A DNA stretch of 64,000 bases from Lachnospiraceae bacterium (GCA_009911505.1 QXXL01000094.1:1-64000), one strand, 5' to 3'. Counted from the first letter of the stretch, positions 15,656 through 24,470 are shown. The notes: a model not told the origin generated them from the letters alone. Made by a program: numbers and translations.

Positions 15656-16213
15656 ATGCATGACCAGATATTGAATACATATTACGCCAACAATGCAAGG
15701 AAGCTCCACAGGACAGTTGACCGGATACTTGCGAAATTCGGCGGTCTGTCCAATAAAGACAGGGACGACTTTTATTCCCTTGCGAATGAGGTGTTCGTTG
15801 ACGCAATAGGGAGGTACGACTGCACACAGCCGTTTGATGGGTTTTTGTATGTGTGCTTAGTGAATAAAATCAAGTCAGAAATCACAAGGCGCAACCGGGA
15901 GAAACGGAAAGCGGACAGGATAGCGGTATCATTGGATGCGCCTATAGGGGATGAAGATGGATGTACCCTTGCGGAACTGATTGCAGACAGCTACGACATG
16001 GAAGCAGAAATCTTTGAAAAAGCGGATACAATGGCATATAAGCTGGAAAAGTATCTGGAACTGCTTTCCAAACGCCAGAAGGAAGTTTTGAGGTTGCTTT
16101 CGTACTGTTACCAGGCATGTGAGATACAGAGATTGTTACATATGACGCAAAAGGAGTATTCGGACGCTGTAGACGGCATCCGTTCTTATGAAAAAATCAG
16201 AATATTATTTTAA
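15656..16213 (+). CDS. Sigma-70-family-like protein, 185 aa
   Basis: A sigma-like protein with a region-2 style N-terminal half (GLSNKDRDDFYSLANEVFVD, then FDGFLYVCLVNKIKSEITRR) and a region-4 style C-terminus (ELLSKRQKEVLRLLSYCYQA, then a recognition-helix-like segment). TGGAGG precedes the ATG. It could direct host RNA polymerase to element promoters, or act as a conjugation-element regulator as in Tn916-like elements. The C-terminal helix is unusual in ending in a degenerate HTH. Confidence 0.7.
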   Translation: MHDQILNTYYANNARKLHRTVDRILAKFGGLSNKDRDDFYSLANEVFVDAIGRYDCTQPFDGFLYVCLVNKIKSEITRRNREKRKADRIAVSLDAPIGDEDGCTLAELIADSYDMEAEIFEKADTMAYKLEKYLELLSKRQKEVLRLLSYCYQACEIQRLLHMTQKEYSDAVDGIRSYEKIRILF

Positions 16214-16231
16214 TGATGGAGGATTGATATT

Positions 16232-17623
16232 ATGGGAAAACCGAGAAAACAAACGTATACATTGGACATGTACCTGAAACGGATGAAGGAGCAGGATATC
16301 CGCAGCGATCAGGATGTCCAGAGGTTATCTAACCAGTGGAATAATTCCATGACCAATGAACTGATTGCCAGCGTTTTGAATGGTGAATACATACCGCCAA
16401 TTATATTAGGGCAGGAGCCCAATTCCCAAATCTGGATCATAGACGGCCTTCAGCGGTCAACAGCCCTTATGATGTTCCGCTACAGCAATTACAGGATTAC
16501 GTCAAGCATTGAGGAGCCAGTTATTTCCTACCGTGCAAAGGCAAGGGATACGGAAGGGAATCTAAAATACGACGGCAATGGGGACGTGGTATGGGAGGAC
16601 AGGGCATTTGACCTGGCGCGGAAAACATATGATAAACTGCCGGAGGAATTACAGAACCGATTTGATGAATACCAGATTGAAACGGTCATCCATGAGGGAT
16701 ACGGCATGAAGGAAATTTCTAAATTGGTGAGACGGTATAACAACCATAAATCCATGAATGTATCGCAAAAGGCATTTACCTTTGTAGATAATTATGCACG
16801 GCGTATCCGGGAGATTTTAAAGCGGAAGTTTTTCATTGAAGCCCCTTATACAAAGGCCGAGCGGAAAAACGGAACCGTCGAGCGTGTTGTTATGGAATCC
16901 GTTATGTGTATGTTCCATTTGGATAGTTGGAAAAAATCAGGACAGATCGGGGCATATTTGAATGACAATGCTTCACAAGAAGAGTTTGACGTTTTGGAAA
17001 ATTGTATTGAACGTCTGGAAAATATTGTTACAGATGATATGTATAGCCTGTTTACAAGCCGTGATTCGTTCTTGCTGTTTAGCTTATTCTATAAGTTCAC
17101 GGGGTTAGGGCTTGATGATGGAAAATTTGCGGATTTCCTTCATGCCTTTAAAGATGGACTCCGTAATAAGGAAGTCAACGGAAAAATTTTTAGCGAGATT
17201 GGCAAGGAGCGTTCGACAAAAGACAAAACTGTAATCATGGAAAAACTGGATTTGCTGGAAACGCTCATGCGTGGGTATCTGGGTATCCCAAAACCGGATT
17301 CTGAGCTGGAACGGGAAGCCATATTAAAATTTGTAAGGGAGCATGTTGTTTCATATGTGACAAAGGAAGATATTGTGCAGTATGAGGAAGTTTTAAATGC
17401 GCTGATGAAAAAATCCATCCACAGCACGGAACTGATGGAAGCGGAGAACAAACCTTCTATGATTGCGGTAATAGCATATTCGTTCGAGTATGATATTGAT
17501 CTGGATGATTGGATTCTAGACTTTTGCAAACGGAATGATGATTATATCAGAGATCAGAAAGAGAATTACCGCTGCATGTTGCAGGATTTGGAAAAGTTCA
17601 TGCTGTTAGCGGATGCTGCGTAG
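16232..17623 (+). CDS. DUF262/ParB-like domain protein, 463 aa
   Basis: The motif IIDGLQRSTALMMF near residue 72 corresponds to the DGQQR signature of the DUF262/GmrSD-N branch of the ParB-nuclease fold. EYIPPIILGQ just before it is also typical of the family. A long helical C-terminal half follows. Relatives act in modification-dependent restriction and as mobile-element accessory proteins. It starts 18 bases after the sigma-like gene. The HNH domain found in full GmrSD enzymes is not visible. Confidence 0.7.
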   Translation: MGKPRKQTYTLDMYLKRMKEQDIRSDQDVQRLSNQWNNSMTNELIASVLNGEYIPPIILGQEPNSQIWIIDGLQRSTALMMFRYSNYRITSSIEEPVISYRAKARDTEGNLKYDGNGDVVWEDRAFDLARKTYDKLPEELQNRFDEYQIETVIHEGYGMKEISKLVRRYNNHKSMNVSQKAFTFVDNYARRIREILKRKFFIEAPYTKAERKNGTVERVVMESVMCMFHLDSWKKSGQIGAYLNDNASQEEFDVLENCIERLENIVTDDMYSLFTSRDSFLLFSLFYKFTGLGLDDGKFADFLHAFKDGLRNKEVNGKIFSEIGKERSTKDKTVIMEKLDLLETLMRGYLGIPKPDSELEREAILKFVREHVVSYVTKEDIVQYEEVLNALMKKSIHSTELMEAENKPSMIAVIAYSFEYDIDLDDWILDFCKRNDDYIRDQKENYRCMLQDLEKFMLLADAA

Positions 17624-17707
17624 GAAATGGGGTTTGTGGAAAATCGGGGAGGGCTGTATAGGCAAGCAGTCTTCCCTGCAGGGGAAAATTGGAAAGGATG
17701 GGAAATT

Positions 17708-17950
17708 ATGGGACAGAATGTATTTGAGTTTAGGATTGTTAATTTATCGGATGATATGCAGGTGATTGACCGGACACTTAAAACGCCATATGATGCGCTT
17801 ACACCATTACAGATGGAAGAATATATGCAGATCGATGCGCAGCTTGACTATATGGACAGGATGAAAAGAAGGAAGAATAGGGAGATGCGGCGTCGGGAAA
17901 ATTCGCGGGGATTGTTACATAAGGCGGCTTGCCTGTTTGGGCTGGCTTAG
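17708..17950 (+). CDS. Hypothetical basic protein, 80 aa
   Basis: ATG 17708 follows AAAGGATGGG, a better start than the upstream in-frame ATG at 17627. The C-terminal third is very basic (MDRMKRRKNREMRRRENSRG), suggesting nucleic-acid contact. It lies in the same transcription unit as the DUF262 gene. No family recognised. Confidence 0.5.
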   Translation: MGQNVFEFRIVNLSDDMQVIDRTLKTPYDALTPLQMEEYMQIDAQLDYMDRMKRRKNREMRRRENSRGLLHKAACLFGLA

Positions 17951-17967
17951 TGGAAAGGGGTATGGTT

Positions 17968-18333
17968 ATGTTTACAATTTCAAGTATTTTACAGGATATA
18001 AACCGTCATTGCGCGATTTATAATATGCTGGAAGACAAGTTTACATATCGTCTTGTTTATTTCATAAATGCTCAAAATGGAAACGAGAAGCATTGTATCG
18101 AAGCACGGTTTGACGGCTTGAAAGCGGCTTTGGAAGGTATCGTTAGGGGAAATTTGACAACGAAAAATAACGTCGTGATCGCGGCGATAACAGCAAGAAA
18201 AGACGGTGAGATTGTTTCTCTGCTTAGTCGGTCATATCCATTTAGTTTGAATGAGTATTTTCAGTGGATAACAGGAAAGCGCAAAAATAGAAATAATACA
18301 TATAACAATAGGTATGCGCAGGCAATATATTAA
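17968..18333 (+). CDS. Hypothetical protein, 121 aa
   Basis: GGAAAGGGG lies seven bases before ATG 17968; the ATG six bases earlier is too close to it. The protein is mixed alpha/beta (FTISSILQDINRHCAIY, CIEARFDGLKAALEGIVRG) with a basic tail. No family recognised. A tiny 19-codon frame with its own GGAAGG follows at 18353-18412 but was not called. Confidence 0.5.
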   Translation: MFTISSILQDINRHCAIYNMLEDKFTYRLVYFINAQNGNEKHCIEARFDGLKAALEGIVRGNLTTKNNVVIAAITARKDGEIVSLLSRSYPFSLNEYFQWITGKRKNRNNTYNNRYAQAIY

Positions 18334-18404
18334 TGGGAAGGTGGCGAGGGCGATGTTTAGTAAGCCAAAAATCAGAAGCCCGGATGTTTATGGAACTGGA
18401 AAAG

Positions 18405-18500
18405 TGAGTTAAGCATTTTAAGCTGTGCTGCGTTATGATGCGTTCAGCTACGCTACGCTATGTTCGGTTCAGTTAAGCATTTTATGATGAACTATGATTT
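18405..18500. repeat. Pentamer-periodic tract 1
   Basis: Sequence here advances in five-base steps of the kind NNGYT (TGCGT, TATGA, TGCGT, TCAGC, TACGC, TACGC, TATGT, TCGGT, TCAGT). The tract is bounded by a 14-bp direct repeat AGTTAAGCATTTTA at 18407 and 18471. A comparable tract lies at 26932-26993. No known repeat class is recognised. Confidence 0.5.
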
Positions 18501-18559
18501 GTTCTGTTAAGTCAGGCATTTGCAGTTTCAAGTCTGCAAAAAAAGAAAGCAAGCATGGA

Positions 18560-18600
18560 TGGAAAATAAAAAATCCGCCTATGCTTGTTTTTGCTTAAAT
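18560..18600 (+). terminator. Terminator upstream of the toxin-antitoxin module
   Basis: CAAGCAT and ATGCTTG flank a 24-base loop and are followed by TTTTTGCTT. Confidence 0.5.
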
Positions 18601-18690
18601 GGAAATTTTTCATGGCTATAAAAAATCTTATACATAATGGAATTTTAGAAAATCGTTTCTTGTCCATAATTAGACAGTGTAAAATTCAAA

Positions 18691-18719
18691 TTGACATATA
18701 CACGCAATTCGGGTATAAT
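18691..18719 (+). promoter_or_regulatory. Consensus promoter of higBA, giving a leaderless mRNA
   Basis: TTGACA (18691-18696), a 17-bp spacer and TATAAT (18714-18719). The ATG of the toxin begins only seven bases after the -10 box, at the expected transcription start, so the mRNA should have no 5' leader. Confidence 0.75.
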
Positions 18720-18725
18720 AGAACC

Positions 18726-19007
18726 ATGATAAAAGCATTTGCAGACAGGGAAACAGAAAAAATATATAATCAGAAGTTTTCAAAGAAACTACCGCAATCA
18801 ATACAAAGGATAGCATTGCGGAAGTTGATTATGATTGATAATGCGCAGAATTTGGAGGATTTGAGGGTGCCGCCAGCAAATCACCTTGAAAAATTAGATG
18901 GTGATCGGGAAGGGCAGTATAGCATTAGAATCAATGATCAATATAGAATATGTTTTAAATATGATGGAAATAATTTTTATGATGTGGAAATAGTGGATTA
19001 CCATTAG
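18726..19007 (+). CDS. higB: HigB-type toxin, 93 aa
   Basis: A RelE/HigB-fold mRNA interferase. It has the family layout: FADRETEKIY at the start, a helix IQRIALRKLIMIDNAQNLED, and the closing strands RIND QYRICFKYDGNNFYDV EIVDYH that hold catalytic residues. The gene has a consensus promoter but no ribosome site, since initiation appears to be leaderless. It is followed 13 bases later by its antitoxin, the toxin-first order typical of hig modules. Confidence 0.88.
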   Translation: MIKAFADRETEKIYNQKFSKKLPQSIQRIALRKLIMIDNAQNLEDLRVPPANHLEKLDGDREGQYSIRINDQYRICFKYDGNNFYDVEIVDYH

Positions 19008-19020
19008 GAAGGAGGCTGCT

Positions 19021-19326
19021 ATGGAAAATTATATTGAAACTCCAAAAATGAGTGAGATATTGTCTGAAGAATTTATGATACCGTTTGGATTGTCGGCGTA
19101 TAAATTAGCACAGGAAATTCATGTTCCCGTATCAAGGATTCAGGATATTTTGCACGATAGACGGAAGATAACAGCAGATACATCATTAAGGCTTGGGAAA
19201 TTTTTTGGTGTATCAGATAAATATTTTCTTGATATGCAAGATGATATTGACATAAGAAATACGAAAATGCAGATTATGGAAGAAATTAATAGCATTTCTA
19301 CATTGAATTATGCTCAGATGGGATGA
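19021..19326 (+). CDS. higA: HigA-type antitoxin, 101 aa
   Basis: An XRE-family DNA-binding antitoxin. The HTH lies at residues 24-50 (LSAYKLAQEIHVPVSRIQDI) and is followed by TADTSLRLGKFFGVSDKYFL, the classic HigA signature. GGAAGGAGG precedes the ATG. It should neutralise HigB and repress the promoter at 18691. A stem-loop ending TTTTAT closes the operon. Confidence 0.9.
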   Translation: MENYIETPKMSEILSEEFMIPFGLSAYKLAQEIHVPVSRIQDILHDRRKITADTSLRLGKFFGVSDKYFLDMQDDIDIRNTKMQIMEEINSISTLNYAQMG

Positions 19327-19361
19327 CATTAAAAATAATTGGATAGGTTTTATAACCAACT

Positions 19362-19400
19362 AATCAGGCATTAGCGGAACAATCCGTTAGTGCCTTTTAT
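19362..19400 (+). terminator. Terminator after higBA
   Basis: AGGCATTAGCGG and CCGTTAGTGCCT form a long stem, followed by TTTTAT. Confidence 0.75.
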
Positions 19401-19469
19401 CATGCGTGAAAATACACAATAAAAGAAGAAGTAAATATTGTAATAAAAAATAATTGGAGGATAATAACT

Positions 19470-19664
19470 TTGATAATGTTGGATGATTTGTTAAAAAGAG
19501 ACGAGTTTCATATTGGCCTAACTATGGGAATCAATATCTGCCAGAGAATGATTCTTAATACATGCGATAGGGTTGAACCATTAGTTGTTGATGATAGGCA
19601 ATTTTATATTCTAAGCGGTGATCAGTTGTTGAATCAAATGATTGATACGGTTTGTGATGGATAA
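19470..19664 (+). CDS. Hypothetical protein, 64 aa (TTG start)
   Basis: TTG 19470 stands nine bases after GGAGG; an in-frame ATG six bases later is an alternative. The sequence includes FHIGLTMGINICQRMILNTC. No family recognised. The 40 bases upstream include AAGTAAATATTGTAA, also seen near 35725. Confidence 0.45.
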   Translation: MIMLDDLLKRDEFHIGLTMGINICQRMILNTCDRVEPLVVDDRQFYILSGDQLLNQMIDTVCDG

Positions 19665-19825
19665 ATGACATGAAAGAAGATAAGCATTGAAAAATCCTAT
19701 TGCGTATTCTGTTAGGGAATACGAAGTTTCCTTTATTTATGGTATTTGCCATAAAGGGTTCCAAAAAGCCTGTTCAGATACGCAATAAATCCAATGTAAA
19801 ATACGCAATTTCAGGGGGTGATGGA

Positions 19826-20404
19826 GTGAATAAGAAGACAACGGCATTATCTGAAGAACAATACAGGCAAATCATAAAAATAATACGGAATGGGTTTATC
19901 TGTACAGATGGCCATGTGGTAAAACCGAATAACAGGATTGCGACAGCATTAGTATTAGAGGCAAATTTGGGATTGCGGATATCTGATGTACTGCAATTGA
20001 GATTATCGGCAGTTATCCATGACGGGAATAGGTATCGGCTTGATATTATGGAACAGAAAACGAAAAAGAAGCGTGAATTTACAGTTCCGATTGAAATATA
20101 TAGTTATATGCAGGATTATGTTTTGGAAAATAATATTAACCCTTCTGCTAAATTATTTGCTATATCGGAACGGACGGTACAGAACCATTTGCAGTTAGCG
20201 TGTGAATATTTGGGATATGAAAATATTTCTACCCATAGCTTCCGGAAATATTTTGCAACAAGTATCTATGCAAATAATGATTACAATATAGAACTGGTAA
20301 GGGTATTACTGCAACATTCATCAGTAGCCACTACACAGCGTTATATTGGATTACAGCGGAGAGAAGTTGAAAATGCATTGCAGAGCCATATCAATTTGTT
20401 ATGA
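19826..20404 (+). CDS. Small tyrosine recombinase, 192 aa
   Basis: The catalytic domain of a phage-integrase-type recombinase. Arg sits in LEANLGLRISDVLQLR, a strand with EQKTKKKREF follows, then HSFRKYFAT (the HxxR box) and LLQHSSVATTQRYIG with the Tyr nucleophile. It lacks the N-terminal core-binding domain, so it is shorter than XerC/D-type proteins (about 300 aa). GTG 19826 has GGGGGTGATGGA just upstream. It could resolve multimers or invert DNA. A separate full-length integrase lies at 54214. Confidence 0.85.
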   Translation: MNKKTTALSEEQYRQIIKIIRNGFICTDGHVVKPNNRIATALVLEANLGLRISDVLQLRLSAVIHDGNRYRLDIMEQKTKKKREFTVPIEIYSYMQDYVLENNINPSAKLFAISERTVQNHLQLACEYLGYENISTHSFRKYFATSIYANNDYNIELVRVLLQHSSVATTQRYIGLQRREVENALQSHINLL

Positions 20405-20501
20405 ACTTTTCGGAAAAAGTAACTCCTTATAATAAGAAAGCGAACGGAACAAAACGGAGAAAGATACTATATATAGGAATAAACGAAGGAGGTACATGTA
20501 T

Positions 20502-20780
20502 ATGGAAAGAACTGTTTTTGATTTACTGGTGGATGCTCTGGCGCATGAAAGGCTGGACAGTATTGTCTTAAAGAATCCGGAGTATGAATTTACGGTAGAA
20601 GAGATAGACAGGATGGCAAAAGAGTTGGAAATCATGGATTTAAACGTTGAGGAAACAAGGGCAGTAAACAGGCTAATATGTGCTTACTTGACACAGAATG
20701 AGGTCTATAGCAGGTTTGCATATGAACAAGGATTTAGGGATTGTGCGGAGTTGTTGAAGGAAATAGGCGTGGTTGTGTAA
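20502..20780 (+). CDS. Hypothetical protein, 92 aa
   Basis: ATG 20502 is nine bases after GGAGG; the ATG at 20496 is too close. The protein is acidic and helical and contains EYEFTVEEIDRMAKELEIMD and a C-terminal FAYEQGFRDCAELLKEI. Similar small proteins accompany clostridial prophages, but no function is known to me. Confidence 0.55.
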   Translation: MERTVFDLLVDALAHERLDSIVLKNPEYEFTVEEIDRMAKELEIMDLNVEETRAVNRLICAYLTQNEVYSRFAYEQGFRDCAELLKEIGVVV

Positions 20781-20833
20781 ATAGATGGTTGTTTGTGAAA
20801 AGAAATATTACTTGTAAAGGCGGAGGAATCGGC

Positions 20834-21376
20834 ATGAAGGTTGATTTAAAACTATGTCCTTATTGTGGAGGGATTGCAAAAGGTTATATTAAAACGGTGG
20901 AATCATTCAAGAAGATACATAATTACTATGTGGGGTGTATGGAATGTGGAGCGTCTACAGAACGTTATGACACAGAATTTGCATATTCCATTAATGGAAA
21001 AAGGTTTCGCCCAATGACAAAAGAAGAAACGGTTGAAAAGGCCGTGTGTGATTGGAACAATGGAATATTTGACACAAAAACAAGATTGCTGCATATGACG
21101 GAGCAGGAAAAGATATTGTGGCATACGGCGGATTTGTTAAAAGTCGCATGGCATGGCGTAAATGTCCTGGTGGGATCGCTGCGGTGGGAAACAGCATGGA
21201 AATTAAGGAAGATGGCGGAAGAAAAGGAACTGTTAAGACTGGACAGCGAAAAAGATTACGATATGGAAAAGGTTGCAGGTGAATTGCTGCATGATGGTAC
21301 AGTGAGGTGTGTTGTATGCAATTATCTTGAAAAAATAAGGAATAGTCAGGAGGATTCAGCTAATGGCAACAGATAG
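20834..21376 (+). CDS. Lar-like zinc-ribbon protein, 180 aa
   Basis: The N-terminus KLCPYCGGIAKGYI and YVGCMECGAST gives the two CxxC pairs of a Lar-type (restriction alleviation) zinc ribbon, and VCDWNNGIF matches the tryptophan-asparagine end of that domain. The second half is a separate helical region ending with another Cys pair (VRCVVCNYLEK). CGGAGG precedes the ATG. Lar-like proteins occur mostly on phages. The antirestriction role is family inference. Confidence 0.6.
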   Translation: MKVDLKLCPYCGGIAKGYIKTVESFKKIHNYYVGCMECGASTERYDTEFAYSINGKRFRPMTKEETVEKAVCDWNNGIFDTKTRLLHMTEQEKILWHTADLLKVAWHGVNVLVGSLRWETAWKLRKMAEEKELLRLDSEKDYDMEKVAGELLHDGTVRCVVCNYLEKIRNSQEDSANGNR

Positions 21377-21470
21377 ACAAACACCATCTGAAAGAATATG
21401 CAATGGAAAGAGATTGATGTGAGTATGCACAGGTGGTAGTTTGATGTATAGAAAATTTAAAAAGAGCCAC

Positions 21471-21604
21471 TTGAAAAACAAGCAGCTCTAGTGTATAATC
21501 AAATCAGGAAGTGAACCGGATGTGATATCCGATTTGCCCTCAGTGAGCTTATTTATTTTGAAATAGCATCCAACTTTCTCAGGGCGGGATGCTATTTCTT
21601 TTTA
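21471..21604 (+). ncRNA. Antisense antitoxin RNA of type I module 1
   Basis: TTGAAA (21471-21476) and TATAAT (21494-21499), 17 bp apart, form a strong plus-strand promoter. AAATAGCATCC/GGATGCTATTT (21561-21597) followed by CTTTTT ends the RNA. The 3' end overlaps the last codons of the minus-strand toxin gene, the standard geometry for a cis-antisense antitoxin. The same promoter sequence recurs at 23811. Confidence 0.8.
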
Positions 21605-21678
21605 TGACCGTCTATGTAGTTCAATGCCGCAAAAATCACAAGCAAAAGCGTGAGCACTTCGGAAAGCGTCATTGTCAT
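21592..21678 (-). CDS. Holin-like type I toxin peptide, 28 aa
   Basis: A hydrophobic single-span peptide (LSEVLTLLLVIFAALNYID) with a basic tail HKKK, of the putative holin-like toxin (Fst/BsrG-TxpA style) family. GAGGGTGATG precedes the ATG. These peptides insert in the membrane and are silenced by an antisense RNA. The gene is far below usual ORF cut-offs. A near copy lies at 23966. Confidence 0.85.
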   Translation of the reverse strand: MTMTLSEVLTLLLVIFAALNYIDGHKKK

Positions 21679-21805
21679 ATGGCATCACCCTCTTTCGTAG
21701 AACTAGAGGGCAATCATCAGAAATCGCATCCTGCTTCTTTTTCAATTATACAATGGTATTGTACCATATGAGGATGGAATGTTCAAGTCGCGTAGCAGTT
21801 GTAAA

Positions 21806-21841
21806 TTGGCCATAGCTGGAAGGTTATGGCTTTTTTTGTTC
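21806..21841 (+). terminator. Terminator-like hairpin
   Basis: GCCATA and TATGGC form a stem followed by seven T residues. Confidence 0.6.
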
Positions 21842-22485
21842 TTATAAATCCTAGTGAAATGATATGATATAATTCGGTTATGTGTTCGGTAAAAATCTCT
21901 TAGAAAATTGGAAATTATTTTATTTCATACTAAACATATAGGAAATATAATTAATAAATGAATAATGTGGAGCTGGTGTAGCGAAAAATATGAGTCTTAT
22001 TTTGATAGTGTTGGAAGCAGTTCGGGAGCGGATGGTTAATTGCCTGGAAAAGTGTTGGAAATGCTTAGTTTTGTGGGATATTTTATGATTAGATGGTTGG
22101 TGAAAGGGGAGTGCAGCAGGATGGAATATTGTTAGATTGCTAACAAATTCGAACTTTGTTTTGGTTTATAAGGGATTCTGGAAGGTTTGGGGTGGTAGAA
22201 TTGTGGGAGTGGGATTTTGTGGAGTAGTGATTGAAATTGTTGGATTTGTAAGGGGATGTGGGATGTTTGAATGGATGGGAGAGTGGAATTTTTGTGTTCG
22301 GTGAAGATTTGGAAATTAGTTTGATAGTCAAAGTATATTGTTAAAGAATTAACAAATTAAAAATATTTATATACAATATTTAGTGTTAAATAGACTATTT
22401 TTACAATATATAGTTGCATACTAAAGAAAATTATGATACACTTACATTTATATGAAAACAGATGTTTGCTTTTTTGGAGGTAAAT
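21842..22485 (+). other. Gene-free, C-depleted stretch upstream of the Mrr-like gene
   Basis: About 640 bp with no gene. From about 22070 to 22330 the plus strand has very few C residues and many G and T, an extreme strand bias. The last 80 bp are AT-rich and presumably hold the promoter of the nuclease gene. A similar G-rich, C-poor tract lies at 34190-34380. Confidence 0.5.
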
Positions 22486-23412
22486 ATGAATTATGATGCA
22501 GCAATCCGAGTTCAAAGCAGTATAAATGTAAATAATTCAGAAGAATTATCTCGCTCCATGAACTTTCTGAAGGTTCAATCAGAATTGAAGCATTTACAAG
22601 AAGCTATTATGCCACTTTATGATCCTAAACATATGAAATACGTCATAGAGGATTTGAATGTTACTACTAAAATAATAAGTGAAAAGCTATCAACTATACT
22701 AAATGATTCGTATACTATCCAGATGAATGAATTGCAATATATGACGAAAAGATTATGTAAAGTTATAATGAAAGCAAGTATTAATGGAGGAGTGAAAAAT
22801 TTTAGTGATTCTATAAAGACAATCATCTCAGGATTAGGAAATTATAATATATTATATATTCCTTATAGTGAATCTGACAAAGGAAATGTTGAGGATGAAA
22901 AGATAAATGCAGAAATTATATCAGAAATTTTCAGTTCAGATCAAGAGGAAAAGAATAATCAAAAGGAATCTGCTATTATTACTTTGTCACCCATCAATGA
23001 AAGTCTTTTAAAATATTTATCAGAAAATCCAGAAGCATTTTATCAATTAAGTGGTACAGAGTTTGAAATTGTTATGGCAGAAATATACAGTAAGTTAGGA
23101 TATAAAGTTGAACGTACACAATCAACTAGGGATGGTGGTAAAGATATAATCATTAGAAAGCCAGAGATATTGGGAGATTTTATTTATTATGTAGAATGTA
23201 AAAAGTATTCAATAAAAAGACCTATTGGCGTTGGAATAATTAGAAGTTTAGCTGGGACGATAGATGCAGATAGAGTTAATGGGGGTATACTTGCCACAAC
23301 ATCCGTCTTTAGTCCAGATGCAAAAAAGTTTATTTCTGAAAATAAGTATAATTATCGAATACAAATGCATGATTATGGTGTGATACGTGCTTTATTAAAT
23401 AAGGTAATATAA
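22486..23412 (+). CDS. Mrr-like restriction endonuclease, 308 aa
   Basis: The C-terminal 120 residues are a PD-(D/E)xK nuclease of the Mrr_cat family. SGTEFEIVMAEIYSKLGYKV starts the domain, DGGKDIII supplies the catalytic Asp, and YYVECKKY supplies the ExK pair, followed by RSLAGTIDADRVNGGILATT. The N-terminal 180 residues are helical and of unknown role. TGGAGG precedes ATG 22486. It may restrict methylated DNA as Mrr does. It is a lone gene with a small partner downstream. Confidence 0.85.
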   Translation: MNYDAAIRVQSSINVNNSEELSRSMNFLKVQSELKHLQEAIMPLYDPKHMKYVIEDLNVTTKIISEKLSTILNDSYTIQMNELQYMTKRLCKVIMKASINGGVKNFSDSIKTIISGLGNYNILYIPYSESDKGNVEDEKINAEIISEIFSSDQEEKNNQKESAIITLSPINESLLKYLSENPEAFYQLSGTEFEIVMAEIYSKLGYKVERTQSTRDGGKDIIIRKPEILGDFIYYVECKKYSIKRPIGVGIIRSLAGTIDADRVNGGILATTSVFSPDAKKFISENKYNYRIQMHDYGVIRALLNKVI

Positions 23413-23454
23413 TGTCGCTTGTTACATTGATATATAAAAGGAAGGTATTTGTAT

Positions 23455-23694
23455 ATGGAGAATGGATATTTAACTATTGAAGAGCAATTTAAGAAAACAT
23501 TAAATAGTAAAGAAATTAATAGGATACAAGATCCGGAATTAAGAAAAATACGTTATAATCATTGGAAATATAGGATGGATATTTTTCTTGATGAGCATCA
23601 TATTTCAGATGCAGAGCTTTGTAGATTGACGGATATTGATTATGAGCAAGAGCGAAAAGAAATAGAAGAATATCGAAAACGTAAGGGTGTGTGA
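23455..23694 (+). CDS. Hypothetical protein, 79 aa
   Basis: A charged helical protein with DPELRKIRYNHWKYRMDIFL and ending YRKRKGV. AAAGGAAGG lies upstream, with ATG 23455 at good spacing. It follows the nuclease gene by 42 bp and may be cotranscribed. No family recognised. Confidence 0.55.
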   Translation: MENGYLTIEEQFKKTLNSKEINRIQDPELRKIRYNHWKYRMDIFLDEHHISDAELCRLTDIDYEQERKEIEEYRKRKGV

Positions 23695-23810
23695 ATGAAA
23701 AATATTATAATTATATAGCAAAAAGATATACCATGTTTCTGGTGTTACAAAAAATATACCAAAAAACGAGGATGCCAAACCCTCAGCATCCCCATTTTCT
23801 AAACTGCCAC

Positions 23811-23961
23811 TTGAAAAACTCAAGCGTATAGTTTATAATCAATGCAGAAGGTAACGGAGATATTGGTACGTCCCCATTACCCTAGACGGAAACTTGTCAA
23901 GAACAAATAAACAGTTACATGACAGAAGCTATCCTTTATTGTGAGTAGAGGATAGCTTTTT
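23811..23961 (+). ncRNA. Antisense antitoxin RNA of type I module 2
   Basis: The promoter TTGAAA (23811-23816) and TATAAT (23834-23839) shares the CCACTTGAAAAAC context of module 1. The stem AAGCTATCC/GGATAGCTT (23926-23958) plus TTTTT ends the RNA just before the toxin stop codon on the other strand. Confidence 0.8.
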
Positions 23962-23965
23962 CTGC

Positions 23966-24049
23966 CTACTTACGGTTGTTGCGATTATCTATGTATGTCA
24001 AGATGGAAAATACCACCAAGAGCATCGTTAATATTTCTAACGTATCCAT
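23966..24049 (-). CDS. Holin-like type I toxin peptide, 27 aa
   Basis: MDTLEILTMLLVVFSILTYI followed by DNRNNRK is a single hydrophobic span with a polar tail. It aligns along its length with the module 1 toxin (E-x-L-T-x-L-L-V and YID at the same positions). AAAGGGGG precedes the ATG. The antisense RNA of module 2 faces its 3' end. Confidence 0.85.
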   Translation of the reverse strand: MDTLEILTMLLVVFSILTYIDNRNNRK

Positions 24050-24184
24050 AATAACCCCCTTTCCGTTTCCGAAAAGGGCAACCGAGGAACTATCCCCATA
24101 CTGTCTGCACTGACTGATAATATATTACTATATCTGGCAAATTTAGACAATAAAATAATAAATCTGCATTCTTATAATTAAAAA

Positions 24185-24388
24185 TTACCCATCCTTTTCC
24201 AAACAGATTACATCTTCAATCTTACAATGCAAATAATTGCATACCTTCTCCAACACATCAAAACTGATCCGGGTAGTCTTATTATTTTTAAAATTCCTGA
24301 TTGTTTCAACAGAAATTCCAGTATCTTTTGCAAGTTGATTTTGTGAAATCCCTTTATCTTCTAAAACCTGATTCAGTGTTATTATCAT
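24185..24388 (-). CDS. XRE-family HTH regulator, 67 aa
   Basis: A minimal Cro/CI-type protein: VLEDKGISQNQLAKDTGISV and ETIRNFKNNKTTRISFDVLE are the HTH and third helix, and VCNYLHCKIEDVICLEKD is the usual tail. GGAGCG precedes the ATG. It lies between the type I module and a decayed ParB-like gene. Targets unknown. Confidence 0.85.
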   Translation of the reverse strand: MIITLNQVLEDKGISQNQLAKDTGISVETIRNFKNNKTTRISFDVLEKVCNYLHCKIEDVICLEKDG

Positions 24389-24470
24389 TTCAATCGCTCC
24401 ATATTTGTATATAGGATAGAGTTTGTACAGAATTGGAAGGATTTATTCATTGTGCAAAATTGCACGGTGA

